Shown here: in pieces, positions 31,316-42,848 of the stretch
How the letters are laid out: every line of letters starts with the position of its first letter
Position numbering within the stretch: the stretch's first letter is position 1
Origin: Sporothrix humicola
Lineage: Eukaryota; Ascomycota; Sordariomycetes; Ophiostomatales; Ophiostomataceae
Length of the DNA stretch: 64,000 bases
NCBI GenBank assembly: GCA_021396245.1
Contig: WNYE01000101.1
Span: forward strand, 62,001 to 126,000
Direction of reading: 5' to 3'
The notes under the pieces: model-generated
The model's database searches: none
What the model was told of the DNA's origin: nothing
The model's input: the letters and a program-made list of their open reading frames with translations, nothing else
Position numbers and translations under genes: made by a program

Positions 31316-32646
31316 CTACGACAGCAGCTTCTTCGATGCGATACCGACGCGCGAGTGCTCCATGTCAAAGACGACATACAGCGCCTTCAAGAACGCATCG
31401 CCCAGAATGCCAAACGGCTCCATGCTGTCCTGGATGCCGCCGTAGCATAGCGTGTCGCTGACGTTTTGAAAATTAAAATAGTGGCCCGGGATCGTGGCGT
31501 TCCAGCGGTCGTCGGCAAAGCCAAAGTCGAAGCCGGGCAGCGTGGCGTTGCAGGGGAAGACCCAGCCGTAGTAGACGTCGCTCATGTAGGCGCCGGGCAC
31601 AAAGGACCAGTACAGCTCGGTCAGGTCGGTCGGTAGGAGGAGGAGCGTAGTGCCCGTGTCGGCCACCATGGGCCAGTTGTGCATGCGCCAGACATTGTCG
31701 CCGCCGATATGGATCGACTGGATGTAAAACTCCCAGAAGCCCGAGTGCGGCAGCACACTGCGCCAGGTCATGTCCCCGGTGTAGGCGGACTCATTAATAT
31801 ACCCAAAGTGGTACTGGCCCACGTTCTGGTACTTGAGGTCGGCGGCAAACAGGTTGGTGTCGAGCTTGGGGCGCAGCGAGTCCAGGATGGTGGGCTGCTG
31901 CGGGTAGGTCGTGCTTGAGTGATTGAGCGCCAGTCCCAAGATACCAGACATGACGGGGTCTGTCGTCAAGCTGCGGGAGACGGCCGTGGCCGACTCGACG
32001 GTGGCGTTGTGCAGAGAGACATTACCGATCCGCACGGTGTCCCGGTAGATGCCGCCACCAGCGTAGCTGCCGTCACCATAGGTGATGGACCAGCTGGCAT
32101 TGGCGACTTGGACGGACGTCGAGGAGTTTTGGGGGCGGTAAATCTCCTGGCCGTCCAGGTAGAAGCTGGGCGTGTCGGATGTAAAGAGCCATCTGAGGGA
32201 GGAGGGGGGGGAAAGAAGAAAAAAGGGTTAGAAATATGGCCAGTCTGTTCACGGAATATCCACCATACTCACAGATCACCCGATCCCGTGTCAATGTCGA
32301 GCCAGCACAGCTGCCCCGGCTTGCCAATGTAGACCGGGCTCAGGTACTCGCGATCGTAGCTCTGATTGTACGCGCCGATGGGGCCAGACGACACGCGGCT
32401 GTTAGTGTTCGCGCTCGTGTGCACGGCCGCCGGGTCCTTGTTGTATTTGGCATAGGCCCAGGCAAGCTCGGCGGCGCCGTTCTTGCGGTAGACGTCATTG
32501 CGGACGAGGTCGACTGCAAATGATCCACCTTCAAGGGCGTTTGTATTTGCAGGAACGTCGTTGCCGGGCCCATCGACGACTGGGGTTGCCAGCACGGAAC
32601 CGGTCTTGAGCAGGAGCGTCAACGACGCAATCGAGGAGTACCGCAT
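31316..32646 (-). CDS. Secreted pepsin-like aspartic protease (family A1)
   Basis: Two exons, 32646-32273 and 32192-31316, with an 80-bp intron (GTGAGT...CAG), giving 416 residues. The signal peptide covers about residues 1-20 (ending V-L-A-T-P), followed by a propeptide to about 95. The first catalytic motif is D119-T-G-S-G-D-L-W, and the splice restores exactly D-L-W. The flap is at W-S-I-T-Y-G-D-G-S-Y, and the second catalytic motif at A-D303-T-G-T-T. The C-terminus has G-I-L-G-D-A-F-L and V-F-D-M-E-H-S-R-V-G-I-A, normal for the family. Like aspergillopepsin/penicillopepsin it should be secreted and act at acidic pH on extracellular protein. Several N-x-S/T sites are present. There is no C-terminal GPI signal, so it is not a yapsin. 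Confidence 0.95.
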
Positions 32647-33699
32647 TCTGTCGGTCAAAATGAGGAAATGAGGAACTGAGGAAATGGAGGATGGACTTCT
32701 TCTTGCAAGTAATAGAAGATAGGTAGAGTGGTCGTGGCCTGTCTGAAATGAGTGCAGATGGTGTTTGCAAGATTCAGCAACAATAGAACAACAAGATGAA
32801 GGAGTGAGAGGACCAGTGATCGAGTAGATACCAGGTCAACAAATAACGCAAAGTGGAGGATGACGACCAGAAGAAAGACACAAAAGACACGTCGACAGGA
32901 AAAGGGGCTGGTGGGAGCAAAAGAGGGAAGAGGGTGGTGGCCTGCTATATACAGAAAGAAGAAGGTACGATGCACCACGATGCCCTTTTAAATCAAGCTC
33001 GTGACTGCCTCTTTGGGACAACACCGTCATCGGCTGGGAAGAGGAACAGGAAAGGAAAGAGCGCCGTGGAGAGGAGCGCAGTGGAGAGAGCAAACGGTCC
33101 CAGGTAGGAAGGTACGCGTCTCGGCTCGTTGATGTCCAACGTCCAACATCGTTCCTTCCTCGGCCAGCTTGTACGTGTGCGAGTGCATACCTTGGCTTGT
33201 TGAGCCTGTCCTGTCCTGTTTGGCCTGTGGACCTGTCTTTCGGTTCTGCACCGGACCGTGGTGGTACAGGTCTTGTTCTTTGCGGGAAGGTACGCCCAAT
33301 CTCCATTTCCGCGATATTCGCGATCAAGACAGAGTTTGATTTCAAGAGATAAAAATGAAGAGAAAAAAAGCGAAAAGTGAAGCATCACAAACCCGGGTCC
33401 AGTATCGGATGCACCTCCCCGCAAACACTTCCCTCCATACGCACGTTGGCAGTCTGTCTTTGGTGTCTTGCTGTCTTTGTTGTATTTCTGTGCGACTTTC
33501 GTGCGTCGCCAAGCTCTTCCGCTGCGTCTTTTTTCTTCTTTTTTTCTTTTTGTCCTTTTTATCTGTCTCCGACTCCCTCCATCTTTGTTTCTGTGTTTCG
33601 TTTCTGTCCAGTTCCTGTCAATGCTGTGTTCGGTTGCTACCAGCAGTGCTCAGTTCGTTTGTGCTTTTGTGTTCTGTTTCTGTTTGTAATTTCAGAGAC

Positions 33700-34240
33700 A
33701 GGCCTCATTAATTTCATACATAAAAACAAGGGGTACATTATTCAGTGGAACTAGGTCTTGAAGCTATGAAAACAATGCAATTATTGTCATTGCTGTGAGT
33801 AAACATGTCATGGAAGACACCTCTACAGACTTACTTTTTATTTCCATGAATGATTTATTCTTTTCAATTTACCTCGTTTTAATTTATTCATTCCTTTTTA
33901 TTACTATTTTCCCTCACATTGGAAATTATTAACTTGTAAAAAGAAAAAGAAATTAAAAAAAAATGTTGAATCTCTTCATTGGCTATATCTCATTTTATTC
34001 AAATAATCATTATCGTAATGCACGACATTGTACGACGTAATACAAATAGCTTGGCTGCCGTGTGCTACAAACAGTTTTGTTTTGTTTTGTTTTGTTTGGC
34101 AGTCTCTTGGCATGCAGTGTCTTTTCGGTCTTCAGTTGACATTATCACTTGAATCACAAGCTATGTGGCATCCTGTTTTCATTGGATTGTTTGCTTTTTA
34201 TTCTTTTTTAACTCTACTTTGTATATAATAATCAACGTGA
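33700..34240. other. AT-rich island
   Basis: About 0.5 kb of conspicuously low GC (the stretch 33841-33960 has roughly one G/C in five bases), with long A/T runs and no open frame. It could be a RIP-mutated relic, a replication or nucleosome-free element, or simply 3' flank of lhs1. Confidence 0.6.
34075..34094 (+). repeat. (TTTTG)4 microsatellite
   Basis: Four perfect pentamer copies inside the AT-rich island. Confidence 0.9.
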
Positions 34241-34346
34241 CAAAATCATTTCATATCCCATGCAGGCTCCAAAAACTCCATAAAACAGACGAGGGACAGA
34301 AAGACAAGACTGTCTCAAACAGATGACAGCAGTACAGCCCGATCGA

Positions 34347-37300
34347 TTACAGCTCCTCGTGCTTGACACCCTCGTCCTGGATAGCCTCCTTTGACGACTT
34401 GGCTTCCGCGGACGATGTGGAAGTCGTCGCTGAGGACGAAGTTGAGGCCGTCGAGGCCGTCTTTGTCTTTGTCTTGCTCGTCTTCTTGGACTTGCTCTTG
34501 CTCTTGCTGTCTCCCTTCTTCTGCGTCTTTTCAAAGTTGCGGACGGCCTTCATGGCCAGGTCCATGCCGACCTTGTCGAGGTGGTCGCGCTTTGCCTTGA
34601 GTTCCTTGGCGGTCAGGATCGGGTCGTCCGTGGGGCCCAGCTTGGCCTGAGCGGCCTCCTTTTCGTCCAGCCACGCCGCCACCGATGCGGTCAGCTCCTC
34701 GGACTCCTTGAGGTCCTCGCGCGTGTAGATGGGCGGGACGGGGCCGCGGTCCTCGGCGGACTCGACAGGCTCTTCGTCGGCGACGACTACGGGGGGCTCG
34801 TCGTCCTCGAGGCCGTCAAAGTCGGCCTTGGTCGCGGGGGTCTCTGTGGAGGATGTTGAGGAAGTGGTCGCAGACGACGAAGCGGCCGACTTGCTGGCCT
34901 GGTAGTCTTCGTACTCGACAATGCGGTCGCGGATCGAGTTGGCAAACTCGCGGCTCTGGGTCAGGGCCTCCTTGAGACCGGCAATGAGCGCAGGGCGCTT
35001 CTCGGCCTCGGAAATGCGCGTCTCAATGGCGTCGACGGGCGTCTTGAGGGCCGTGTACTTCTTCTTGAGCTCCTCGTGGGTGGCGTCGACGCCGCCGTCG
35101 TAGAGCCAGTCGCTGGTCACACTGCGCATCGTCTCGAGCGTCTCGCGCTCGGCGAGCGTCGACGCGGCAATAAACTCGTCGCTCTCGAGCAGGCTGCGGA
35201 CCTTGTAGGTAAAGGCCTCGAGCTGGTTGAAGCTCTCCTCGCGCTGGACACGGGCGCGGTCAGAGGCATCAAAGGCTTGGAGGCGCTTCTTGACCGTCTG
35301 CATCTCGCTATCGGACAGGGCGCGGATGCCGGCCTTTTCGAGGGTAAACTTGACGGGGATGACGACAGGGACCTTCTTGGCGGGCTCCTTGTCTTCGGCG
35401 GCGGCCGAAGAGGACAACGAGGCCGAGGAAGAAGTGGAAGTGGAAGTGGAGGTAGACAAAGTCTCACTGCTGGCCGAGGAGCTCGACGCATCCTCCTCCT
35501 CACCATCTAGCGGCTTCTCGTCCTTGTTCTTACCAAAGCCGAAGAGGTTCTTGACGCCGTCCATCAGGCTCTCCTTCTCAGGGCCTTCGGCCTCGCACTC
35601 GGCAAAGGCCTTGACGACCTCAACCTCGCCGTTCTCGCCGCTGAGGCGCAGCAACAGTTTGAACTGGACGGTGCTGGGCTCGCAGGCGTGCTTGTCGACG
35701 AGCTTGTCGAACGTGGCCGTGAGGTTGCTGGTCGCAAACGTCTTGACGGCCGACTCGACGAACTTGCCGTCGGCGCCAGGGACTTGCTGGTAGAAGACAG
35801 CCGAGGCCTCAGCCTTGTTCTCCTCGCTGAGCTGGTAGACAAACTCCTGTTTCGAGGCCGCGTTGCCGGTGTGCGACGTGGGCACCCAGACCTGGCTCTC
35901 GGAAACGATGTTGGCAGAAGCACCGTCGGTGCTTGGCTTCATGGAGACGCCGTAGACAGCTCCTTCAGAAACGCGAATCTCCTTGACCCGGAAACTGGGG
36001 CTGAGCTCGGCCGCGCGGAAACCGGCACCAAACACGGCGGCCTCGTCCGAGTTGACGTTGGTGCGCAGCTTGCTGGCGCCGCCAAAGATCTGCTCGAGCT
36101 GCTTCTGGACAAACGGCGTGCGGGTGGCGCCGCCGTGCAAAATGACCGAGTCTAAATCAGAAACAGTCAGGCCGGCCATGCGCAGAGCGTCCTTGACGGC
36201 CGTGCTGACGCGCGCGCTGTGGGCCTCGGCCATGGCCTCGAAGTCGGCGCGGCTGATCTTATAGCGGAAGTCAATGTCGTTGTACAGACCCTCGAAGCTG
36301 GCGGCGGTGTTGCTGTTGGCGCTCAGGACGTGGCGGATGCGCTCGGCCTCCTTCGACAACTTGGCGACCGTGCGGCCGTGGGCCTTAACTGCATCAGCAG
36401 AAACGGAAGCGGCCTTGGCGGCCTTGCTGTCCACAAACTGGGCCACCATGTCGTCGATGATCAGCGCATTCAGCGCATCGCCGCCCAGCGTGCGGTCCCA
36501 GCCGCTGCCGAGCACGTCGACCTCCTGGACGGTCTTGTTGAACTTGCCGACGTCCTTGACGGAGCGGCTCTGGAAACGCAGGACCGTGGCCTTGGTTGAG
36601 CCGGCGCCCATGTCAAAGACCATGTGCACCTCGGGCTTACCGCCCTCCTTGACGCTCGGGAACTGGCGGCTCGTGGCGTAGTTGAGGCCGACAGACAGGC
36701 CGTCACTAAGTAAGGACAGAACACGCAGGCCGGCCAGGTTGGCGGCCAGCTCGACGGCCCGCTTCTCGTCGGCCGTGTAAAAGGGTGGGACAGTGATCAC
36801 GGCGGCACGGACGGACGTGTCGGCGCCGGCCAGCGACTCGGCGTTGCGCCGGACGCTCTTGAGCTCCATGGCCAGCAGCTCCTCGATCATCCACGCCTCC
36901 TCGCTCTCGACGAACGCGCCGCCGCTCTTGAGGGCCACCGTCTGGCGGTCCTTGTACGCCGCCTCAAGCTTCAGGGCCGGGTGACGGCTGGCATATTCTT
37001 CAATCACGGCGGTAGCCTCCTTGTCTCCGTCCAGAGCCAACCCGAGCAACGCCTTCAGGTTTGGGTAGACGTCGCCCGGAAAACGGGCGGCCAGGGCCAT
37101 GGCGTCGGAGCCATAGGCACGCTCGGGGTAGACGCCGGCCTTGGGCCCGCCCTGGGGCGTCTTGAACGCAACGGCCGAGATCTCTTTGCGTCGCGAGTCT
37201 TTTGTGAGGACGATTTCGAGGGGAATGCCCGGCTTGACGAGCGCGGCCTTGATGTATTCTGTGCCGAGATCGACACCGAGAACGGCCGATGCAGCCAGGG

Positions 37301-37364
37301 CGTGGCAGCAGAAGAGGAAGAGGCCCGCGAACGCGAGCCGCAGGGATATTGTTGGTCTCGCCAT
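34347..37364 (-). CDS. lhs1: ER-lumenal Hsp70 Lhs1 (HYOU1/Grp170 family)
   Basis: A single exon of 1005 residues from the ATG at 37364. A signal peptide (to about 25, ending A-L-A-A-S-A) is followed directly by the Hsp70 nucleotide-binding domain: V-L-G-V-D-L-G-T-E-Y-I-K-A-A, then A-V-I-T-V-P-P-F-Y, V-F-D-M-G-A-G-S-T-K and V-I-L-H-G-G-A-T-R-T-P. A long Ser/Glu-rich loop lies near residues 620-665, then the extended helical domain typical of Grp170. A Ser/Thr/Lys-rich stretch precedes the C-terminal H-E-E-L, an ER-retrieval variant of HDEL. Lhs1 is a nucleotide-exchange factor for Kar2/BiP and a holdase during translocation and the unfolded protein response. Length and layout fit the family. 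The gene is divergent from thr4 across 1.6 kb. Confidence 0.95.
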   Translation of the reverse strand: MARPTISLRLAFAGLFLFCCHALAASAVLGVDLGTEYIKAALVKPGIPLEIVLTKDSRRKEISAVAFKTPQGGPKAGVYPERAYGSDAMALAARFPGDVYPNLKALLGLALDGDKEATAVIEEYASRHPALKLEAAYKDRQTVALKSGGAFVESEEAWMIEELLAMELKSVRRNAESLAGADTSVRAAVITVPPFYTADEKRAVELAANLAGLRVLSLLSDGLSVGLNYATSRQFPSVKEGGKPEVHMVFDMGAGSTKATVLRFQSRSVKDVGKFNKTVQEVDVLGSGWDRTLGGDALNALIIDDMVAQFVDSKAAKAASVSADAVKAHGRTVAKLSKEAERIRHVLSANSNTAASFEGLYNDIDFRYKISRADFEAMAEAHSARVSTAVKDALRMAGLTVSDLDSVILHGGATRTPFVQKQLEQIFGGASKLRTNVNSDEAAVFGAGFRAAELSPSFRVKEIRVSEGAVYGVSMKPSTDGASANIVSESQVWVPTSHTGNAASKQEFVYQLSEENKAEASAVFYQQVPGADGKFVESAVKTFATSNLTATFDKLVDKHACEPSTVQFKLLLRLSGENGEVEVVKAFAECEAEGPEKESLMDGVKNLFGFGKNKDEKPLDGEEEDASSSSASSETLSTSTSTSTSSSASLSSSAAAEDKEPAKKVPVVIPVKFTLEKAGIRALSDSEMQTVKKRLQAFDASDRARVQREESFNQLEAFTYKVRSLLESDEFIAASTLAERETLETMRSVTSDWLYDGGVDATHEELKKKYTALKTPVDAIETRISEAEKRPALIAGLKEALTQSREFANSIRDRIVEYEDYQASKSAASSSATTSSTSSTETPATKADFDGLEDDEPPVVVADEEPVESAEDRGPVPPIYTREDLKESEELTASVAAWLDEKEAAQAKLGPTDDPILTAKELKAKRDHLDKVGMDLAMKAVRNFEKTQKKGDSKSKSKSKKTSKTKTKTASTASTSSSATTSTSSAEAKSSKEAIQDEGVKHEEL

Positions 37365-38919
37365 GGTGGGTTGTGTTTCGTCGGGACGAAAAAAGAAAGA
37401 AAAGGAGGGAGAGTTTGTCGGTTTTTGTCGATATTCGCCGATGGCACAAGGCCAGAAAGGAAGATAGTATGGACGACGCAGTAAACAGGAGCAAAGAGAA
37501 CCTGTCCTTGCGCGGAGTCGTCGAGAAAACGAAGGTGGGATGAATCGACGGAAGAAGAAAGGAAAAGGAAACAAAAAGGAAATAAAAAACAAATAGGGGA
37601 ACGTTTTCAAATCACAAAAAGGAAATAGTCGACTCCCACTGTGATCTGGCCTTTAGCAGAATCGGACTGTTTCGAAGAGGTGTCTGTTCACCAACAGTCG
37701 AGAGAGGTTGGTTGTGCCGCGATGGTTGGCGGTCTGACGTCGAGAAATGGCAAAAGGACAGCAAAAGCCAAAGCATGGTTCCAGAGCAAAAGGACAGCTT
37801 GGAGTCTTGGAGGGTTGGAGTTGGAGCTGGGGTCCGATAAGAGTGCGATAAGGAAGGCCCCACAAAATAAGGTACATTTGGGCTGCCAGCTGTCAACAGC
37901 TGGCAGAGCTGCACACTGTATTCTGTACTTTGTACTCTCCTGTCTCGGCAAACTCCAAGACGAACCATGCCGCGAATTTTATGACGGCCGCCACTTACAG
38001 CTGTCATGTCGCCGATGTCTGCACCCGCAGCTTGCACCGTCCATCGTCGCCGAATGATGAGATGGTACGACCGCAGCGAACAGAGTAGCACAAAGTGCAC
38101 AAGATATAAGAGGTACAAGATGCACAATGTGACTTCCTACAGGCTACAGAACAGAACATGTTGCACTATGGCGTCAGCAGGCCTGTGCAAGTGCATAAAC
38201 TGCGGAAGTGGCAGGCATTGGAGAATCGCTCCTACTATACGGAGTAATAAAAAAAAGACCAGTAAAGCAGTCGCAGTCGCAGTGCATCGTCGTCGCTCCA
38301 TCCCCTCCATATCCATACCGGTGCAGCAACGGCAGGAGCCAACCCGCCAGTGCGGAAAGAGCATTGCACGGCAAAGTCGTGCCTGCCCCTCCATTTACAT
38401 ACTAGCCCCCATAGAAATATCAATTCAAATTCAACAATATTGGCAACTGCACGAGTAATATTACTGCGCAGTTGCCATTTTGAGTCACAGTCCTTGCCCC
38501 CCTAGCGCCGAAAGCCGGTGACGCCCCCAAAAAGACCAACCACGCCAATGCCAAAACACACCAACGAGAGACCATAGAATACACCAAAAGTCACCAAACT
38601 ACCAAAATCGCACCAAGACAGAAAAAAAAGGCTCTAGTGCGCACCACCTCCTGCCGAACGTAAAACTTTTGTTTTGCCCCGGCGTTCCTTCCTTTTGGTC
38701 TCTTGGTCGCTTTACTTTTTGGCTCTTGACTTCCGGTTCTCGCTTCACCTCCTTTCCTCCATCACCACAAAACGCATCTCGCTTTTTTCGCCTTTTTTGC
38801 GACTGCAGCCCCTCACCAGCAACATCGACATTGTTGTTGCTGTCGCCGCCCTCCGACACCCCTCCGAATACCCACGTCCCCCCTCCATCCAGATACCCCC
38901 ACCCCGCAGACTCACAGCC
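37365..38919. promoter_or_regulatory. Divergent intergenic region lhs1 / thr4
   Basis: 1.6 kb. 37380-37600 is purine-rich on the plus strand (pyrimidine-rich in the lhs1 sense) and 38690-38900 is pyrimidine-rich in the thr4 sense. It contains TGACGTC at 37735-37741, TACGGAGTA at 38238-38246 and a Gcn4/CPC1-type site at 38481-38487. No gene seen. Confidence 0.55.
38481..38487. promoter_or_regulatory. Gcn4/CPC1 consensus site TGAGTCA upstream of thr4
   Basis: A perfect TGA(C/G)TCA, 433 bp before the thr4 ATG. Cross-pathway control by Gcn4/CPC1 of amino-acid biosynthetic genes, including threonine synthesis, is well established in fungi. A 7-mer like this is expected several times in 64 kb by chance, so the position is what makes it plausible. 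Confidence 0.45.
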
Positions 38920-40640
38920 ATGTCCGGCCAATCCAACGGCGTGGCAACCGGCGAGAAGACGCACACGGCGTCGCAGAGATATCTCTCGACTCGTGGCGAG
39001 GATGAGGATGTACGTCACTCTCCAGACGCCCTAATATTTTGCTTCCCCCGCTAACTGTCCAGCTCTCCTTCGAGGAGGTCGTCCTCCAGGGCCTGGGCTC
39101 CGACGGCGGCCTGTTTATCCCCCAGGAAATCCCCAAGGCCGCCGACTGGCAGAGCTGGGCCGGCCTGTCGTTCCAGGAGCTGGCCTTCCGCATCATGTCC
39201 CTCTACGTCTCGCCGTCCGAGATCCCACCAGCGGACCTCAAGGGCATCATCGACCGCAGTTACGCCACATTCCGCACCGACGACGTCACGCCGCTCGTCC
39301 ACATGAAGGACAACCTGTATCTGCTGGAGCTGTTCCACGGCCCGACCTTTGCGTTCAAGGACGTCGCGCTGCAGTTCCTGGGCAACCTGTTCGAGTACTT
39401 TCTGGTCCGGAAAAACGAGGGCAAGACCGGCCGTGACCGCCACCACTTGACTGTGGTTGGCGCCACGTCGGGCGATACGGGCAGCGCCGCCATCTACGGC
39501 TTACGAGGCAAGAAGGACGTGTCGGTGTTCATCCTGCACCCCAAGGGCCGCGTCAGCCCCATCCAGGAGGCCCAGATGACGACGGTCCTCGACAAGAACG
39601 TGCACAACCTGGCGGTGACGGGCACGTTCGACGACTGCCAAGACATTGTCAAGGCGCTGTTTGCGGACCCGGAGACCAACAAGGCGCTGAGTCTGGGCGC
39701 CGTCAACTCCATCAACTTTGCGCGCATCCTCGCCCAGATCACCTACTACTTCTATTCGTACTTTAAGCTCGTCCAGACCGCCGAGGGCTTCAAGGTCGGC
39801 GACAAGGTCCGCTTCGTCGTGCCCACGGGCAACTTTGGCGACGTCCTGGCCGGCTACTTTGCCCACCGCATGGGCCTGCCCGTCGACAAGCTCGTCATTG
39901 CCACCAACGAGAACGACATCCTGGATCGCTTCTGGAAGACGGGCCGCTACGAGAAGCATGTGGTGTCGCAGCGCGAGCAGCAGGCACAACAAGAGGGCAC
40001 GGCCGGCGGCCTGGCCGTCGACGGCGCCAAGGCGCACGAGGACGGCGTCAAGGAGACGCTGAGCCCGGCCATGGACATTCTGGTGTCGAGCAACTTTGAG
40101 CGTCTGCTGTGGTACCTGGCGTACGAGTTTGCCGCGGTGGCCGGCATGGACGACGGCTGGAACAAGAAGCAGGCCGGCCAGGAGGTGGCCACGTGGCTCA
40201 AGGACCTCAAGACCAAGGGCGGTTTCGGTCCAGTGTATAAGGACGTGCTCGAGACGGCACGGCGGACGTTTGAGAGCGAGCGCGTCAGCGACGCCCAGAC
40301 GCTTGAGACCATCAAGTCGACCTATGGCAGCAACAGCACGCACTACATCCTGGACCCCCACACCTCTGTCGGCTTCACGGCCGCCGAGCGCTCCATCGGC
40401 CGCACTAGCCCCAATGTGCCGCACGTCGCCCTGTCGACGGCGCACCCCGCCAAGTTTGCCGGCGCTGTCGTGATGGCGCTCAAGGACGAGGCCGGCTTCG
40501 ACTTTGAGAAGCAGGTCCGCCCGACCGAGTTCATTGGACTCGAGGAGAAGGAGCGCCGCGTGTCGGAGGTGGCCAACGACTGGAAGGCCGTTGGCGCGCT
40601 CGTCCAGAAGCAGGTCGACGAGGAGCTGTCTCAGCAGTAG
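38920..40640 (+). CDS. thr4: Threonine synthase
   Basis: Two exons, 38920-39009 and 39063-40640, with a 53-bp intron (GTACGT...CTAACTGTCCAG), giving 555 residues. Family blocks: S-Q-R-Y-L-S-T-R-G near the start, V-L-Q-G-L-G-S-D-G-G-L-F-I-P, the PLP lysine in F-A-F-K129-D-V-A-L-Q-F, the phosphate-binding V-G-A-T-S-G-D-T-G-S-A and the central V-P-T-G-N-F-G-D-V-L-A-G-Y. The enzyme converts O-phosphohomoserine to threonine and phosphate with pyridoxal phosphate, the last step of threonine synthesis, in the cytosol. This is the long fungal/plant type II form. A putative CPC1 site is upstream. The Ala/Gln-rich insert near residues 330-350 (QREQQAQQEGTAGG) is mild and probably a surface loop. Confidence 0.97.
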
Positions 40641-42848
40641 ACTTCTTTTCTGATCTCGCATCTTTCATTATATATCTTCTTCTTCAACCCCCTTCTTGAA
40701 TACCTTTTCGCTTTCTCCTCCTCCTTTTGATCTCCCCTTTTATTTCAACAATTTTGGATATATTTATATTATCTCCTTGCATTTTTTTTCGGTTACAGAA
40801 CGGTGGAAGAGGATTACTTCACGATATAGCGGATCCCAATGTGAAGAGGCGAGAGACTCTCTGTGACTCTTCTCGTCTGCTTCGTGGATTATTTTTGCAT
40901 TTTTTCTTCTTCTTATTTTCTCAGTATTTTATTTTTCTTTGGACATGTGAACGGTCGGATGAGACAAAAAAACATTGATATTGCTTGGATATACACCAGG
41001 AAACTCAAAAAAGAGTCAAAAAAGAGTCAAAAAAGAGAAGCCCCAGGGTTGCGGACGAAGGCCACATGGCCATGCTTTTGGCTATACTCGATGAGGCTGA
41101 GGGGCATGCATGGCGCATGCAGACAAGACGCCTCTTTCAAATAGTGTCGTTGGGTCTTGCCAGGCCAGGACGAATGAATGAACTTATCGAATTATGCTTA
41201 TGGTTTACCGTGTATAGATTTATGCTATGCAACTTTGTCTCTTTCCGTTTTCTGCTTTCTGATTTCTGACTGCTGCCAGCCACCGAATCGGACGCTCTTG
41301 CCGAAGACGTGACAGCCGTACACACCAAATGCACTTTCCTACTCCGTCCGGCAGGATGCACCTTCCACCCCTCACGTCATTGCGCTATCGCACTATCGCG
41401 CCTTCCTGTCACTTTCCTATCGCACTTTCCTCGCTATCGCAACCACAGCTCACCTCACCCTCCTTGGCAAGTGCGCCTTTCCCAATTCCCTTGGGGGCCC
41501 TGCAGCATGCGATAATACACCTCGTTGACTTCTTATGGCCGAGCTAGTGGAGGCGTGCATGGCAAGCCTGACGTTGGCGGTGAGGGGACCTTTCGGGATG
41601 CCCGCCGTCTTTCGTCTTCTTCTTTTCTTTTTCGTTACCTTTTCTTCTTCTTCCATTTGAGGGTCCTCATTCTCTCTACACCTTGCTTGCATTTTCCGGT
41701 CGCTCCTTCTTTTTCTACTTGCGTTCTTTTCTCCTCGTCGCTCTTTCCACGCACACATCAGTTCCTTCTCGTTGTAGACTTGTTGCTCCTTCTTACTTTG
41801 AGAGTGCTCCGTCCCCTCCTTCCTCTTATCTGAGACAACAGCTTTGCTGTGCATCACATGCTCCTCTCTGCCGCCCCTTTAACTGTCTTGCCATTTCTGT
41901 ACAGCTTCCACGGCGGAAGGCGCGGTCGAGTTCACACCTACAAAGAGTGATGCGGAGGAAAGTGCAACCTTCACACCAAAGTGCACACTAGACACTGAGG
42001 GAAGGCTCAACCCGATGAATAAAGTACATTCGAGAAAAGATAAAGGCGCAGAAAGAGAAAAGAAAGTTTAACTAGGAAGCGGGTAGTGCGGCGGCGTGCC
42101 CACCTTCCGAAAACCCCACCAAACAGCATGCGTCCAGCGTGCGTCCAGCGAACCCCATCATCGTTCTTGCCTTGTTCCCGTGCGTTTACCCCACTTTTAT
42201 TCTGCGCCTGCCCTCTCTGGTTGGCTGGCTCAGGGGGTGTGTTCCCCTCCCCACCTACTCTCACTTACACGCAGTTCTTCTCTTTTTGGCTTCTTTTCTT
42301 TCTTTCGTCTCTCCATTTCCTCTTTTACTCATCCCACACCAACAGACAAAGGCCGGCCCAGCGTCGCAACATCGTCCATCCTGTAGCCTGCGCCTTGCCC
42401 AATGTATCTTTCACGTCTCTCTCGATATGACACAATACACCCTTGTCGACGGCCAACCGAATAAGCTTAGCTCTAGCGCTCCTCCAGCAAACCACGCGTT
42501 TCTTTCTTCCTTTCTCTATTGCCTTTCACCATCACGCACTATCTTCTCCAACAATGCCGCTCTATCTAATCCCACTCGCCGCTGTTGGTTAGGCGATCGC
42601 AGCTGACAAGAGCTATGGCTAGCTCTGGTACCCCCCATCTGCAGCCATTACTCTTTGTCTTTTCTGGGCGCATGCGAGCTTCTTCTTTTCCTTCTCTTCC
42701 TCTTTCCCCTCCTTTCCCTTCATCGCCGCTTTGGCTTTGCCTCTTCTTCTCCCTTTTTTTCTGTTATTCTTCAACAACATCTTGAATTCCCCCACCAAGG
42801 GCATACATCTTGCATTAGCTACAGCTATACAGCCATAGCTCCAAAACA
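40641..42848. other. Intergenic, 2.2 kb
   Basis: AT-rich thr4 3' side to about 41000, three copies of TCAAAAAAGAG at about 41005-41037, then two pyrimidine-rich plus-strand tracts (41600-41860 and 42250-42800). The second leads into the next gene; the first has no gene behind it that I can support. 42139-42386 is open in all three plus frames. Confidence 0.55.
41005..41037 (+). repeat. (TCAAAAAAGAG)3 tandem repeat
   Basis: Three copies of an 11-bp A-rich unit in non-coding DNA downstream of thr4. Confidence 0.85.

Larger units (their letters stand above)
32647..34346. other. Intergenic, 1.7 kb, with an AT-rich island
   Basis: The left part (32650-33000) is the protease leader and promoter (purine-rich on the plus strand). 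33468-33689 is pyrimidine-rich and open in all three plus frames. From about 33700 to 34240 the DNA is markedly AT-rich compared with the rest of the window. A (TTTTG)4 run lies at 34075-34094 and a TACGACGTA at 34031-34039. No gene seen. Confidence 0.6.

Noticed and set aside
37735..37741. TGACGTC upstream of lhs1 as an unfolded-protein-response element
   Set aside because: A bZIP half-site alone is too common; it does not match a defined HacA/Hac1 element that I can state with confidence.
39501..40661. 386-codon open frame antisense to thr4, and similar long antisense frames over RdRP (14932-15858, 17137-18264), rpt6 (21529-22464) and pho88 (7448-8416)
   Set aside because: A known effect of strong GC3 bias in the sense gene; the sense proteins are clear homologues and the antisense peptides resemble nothing.
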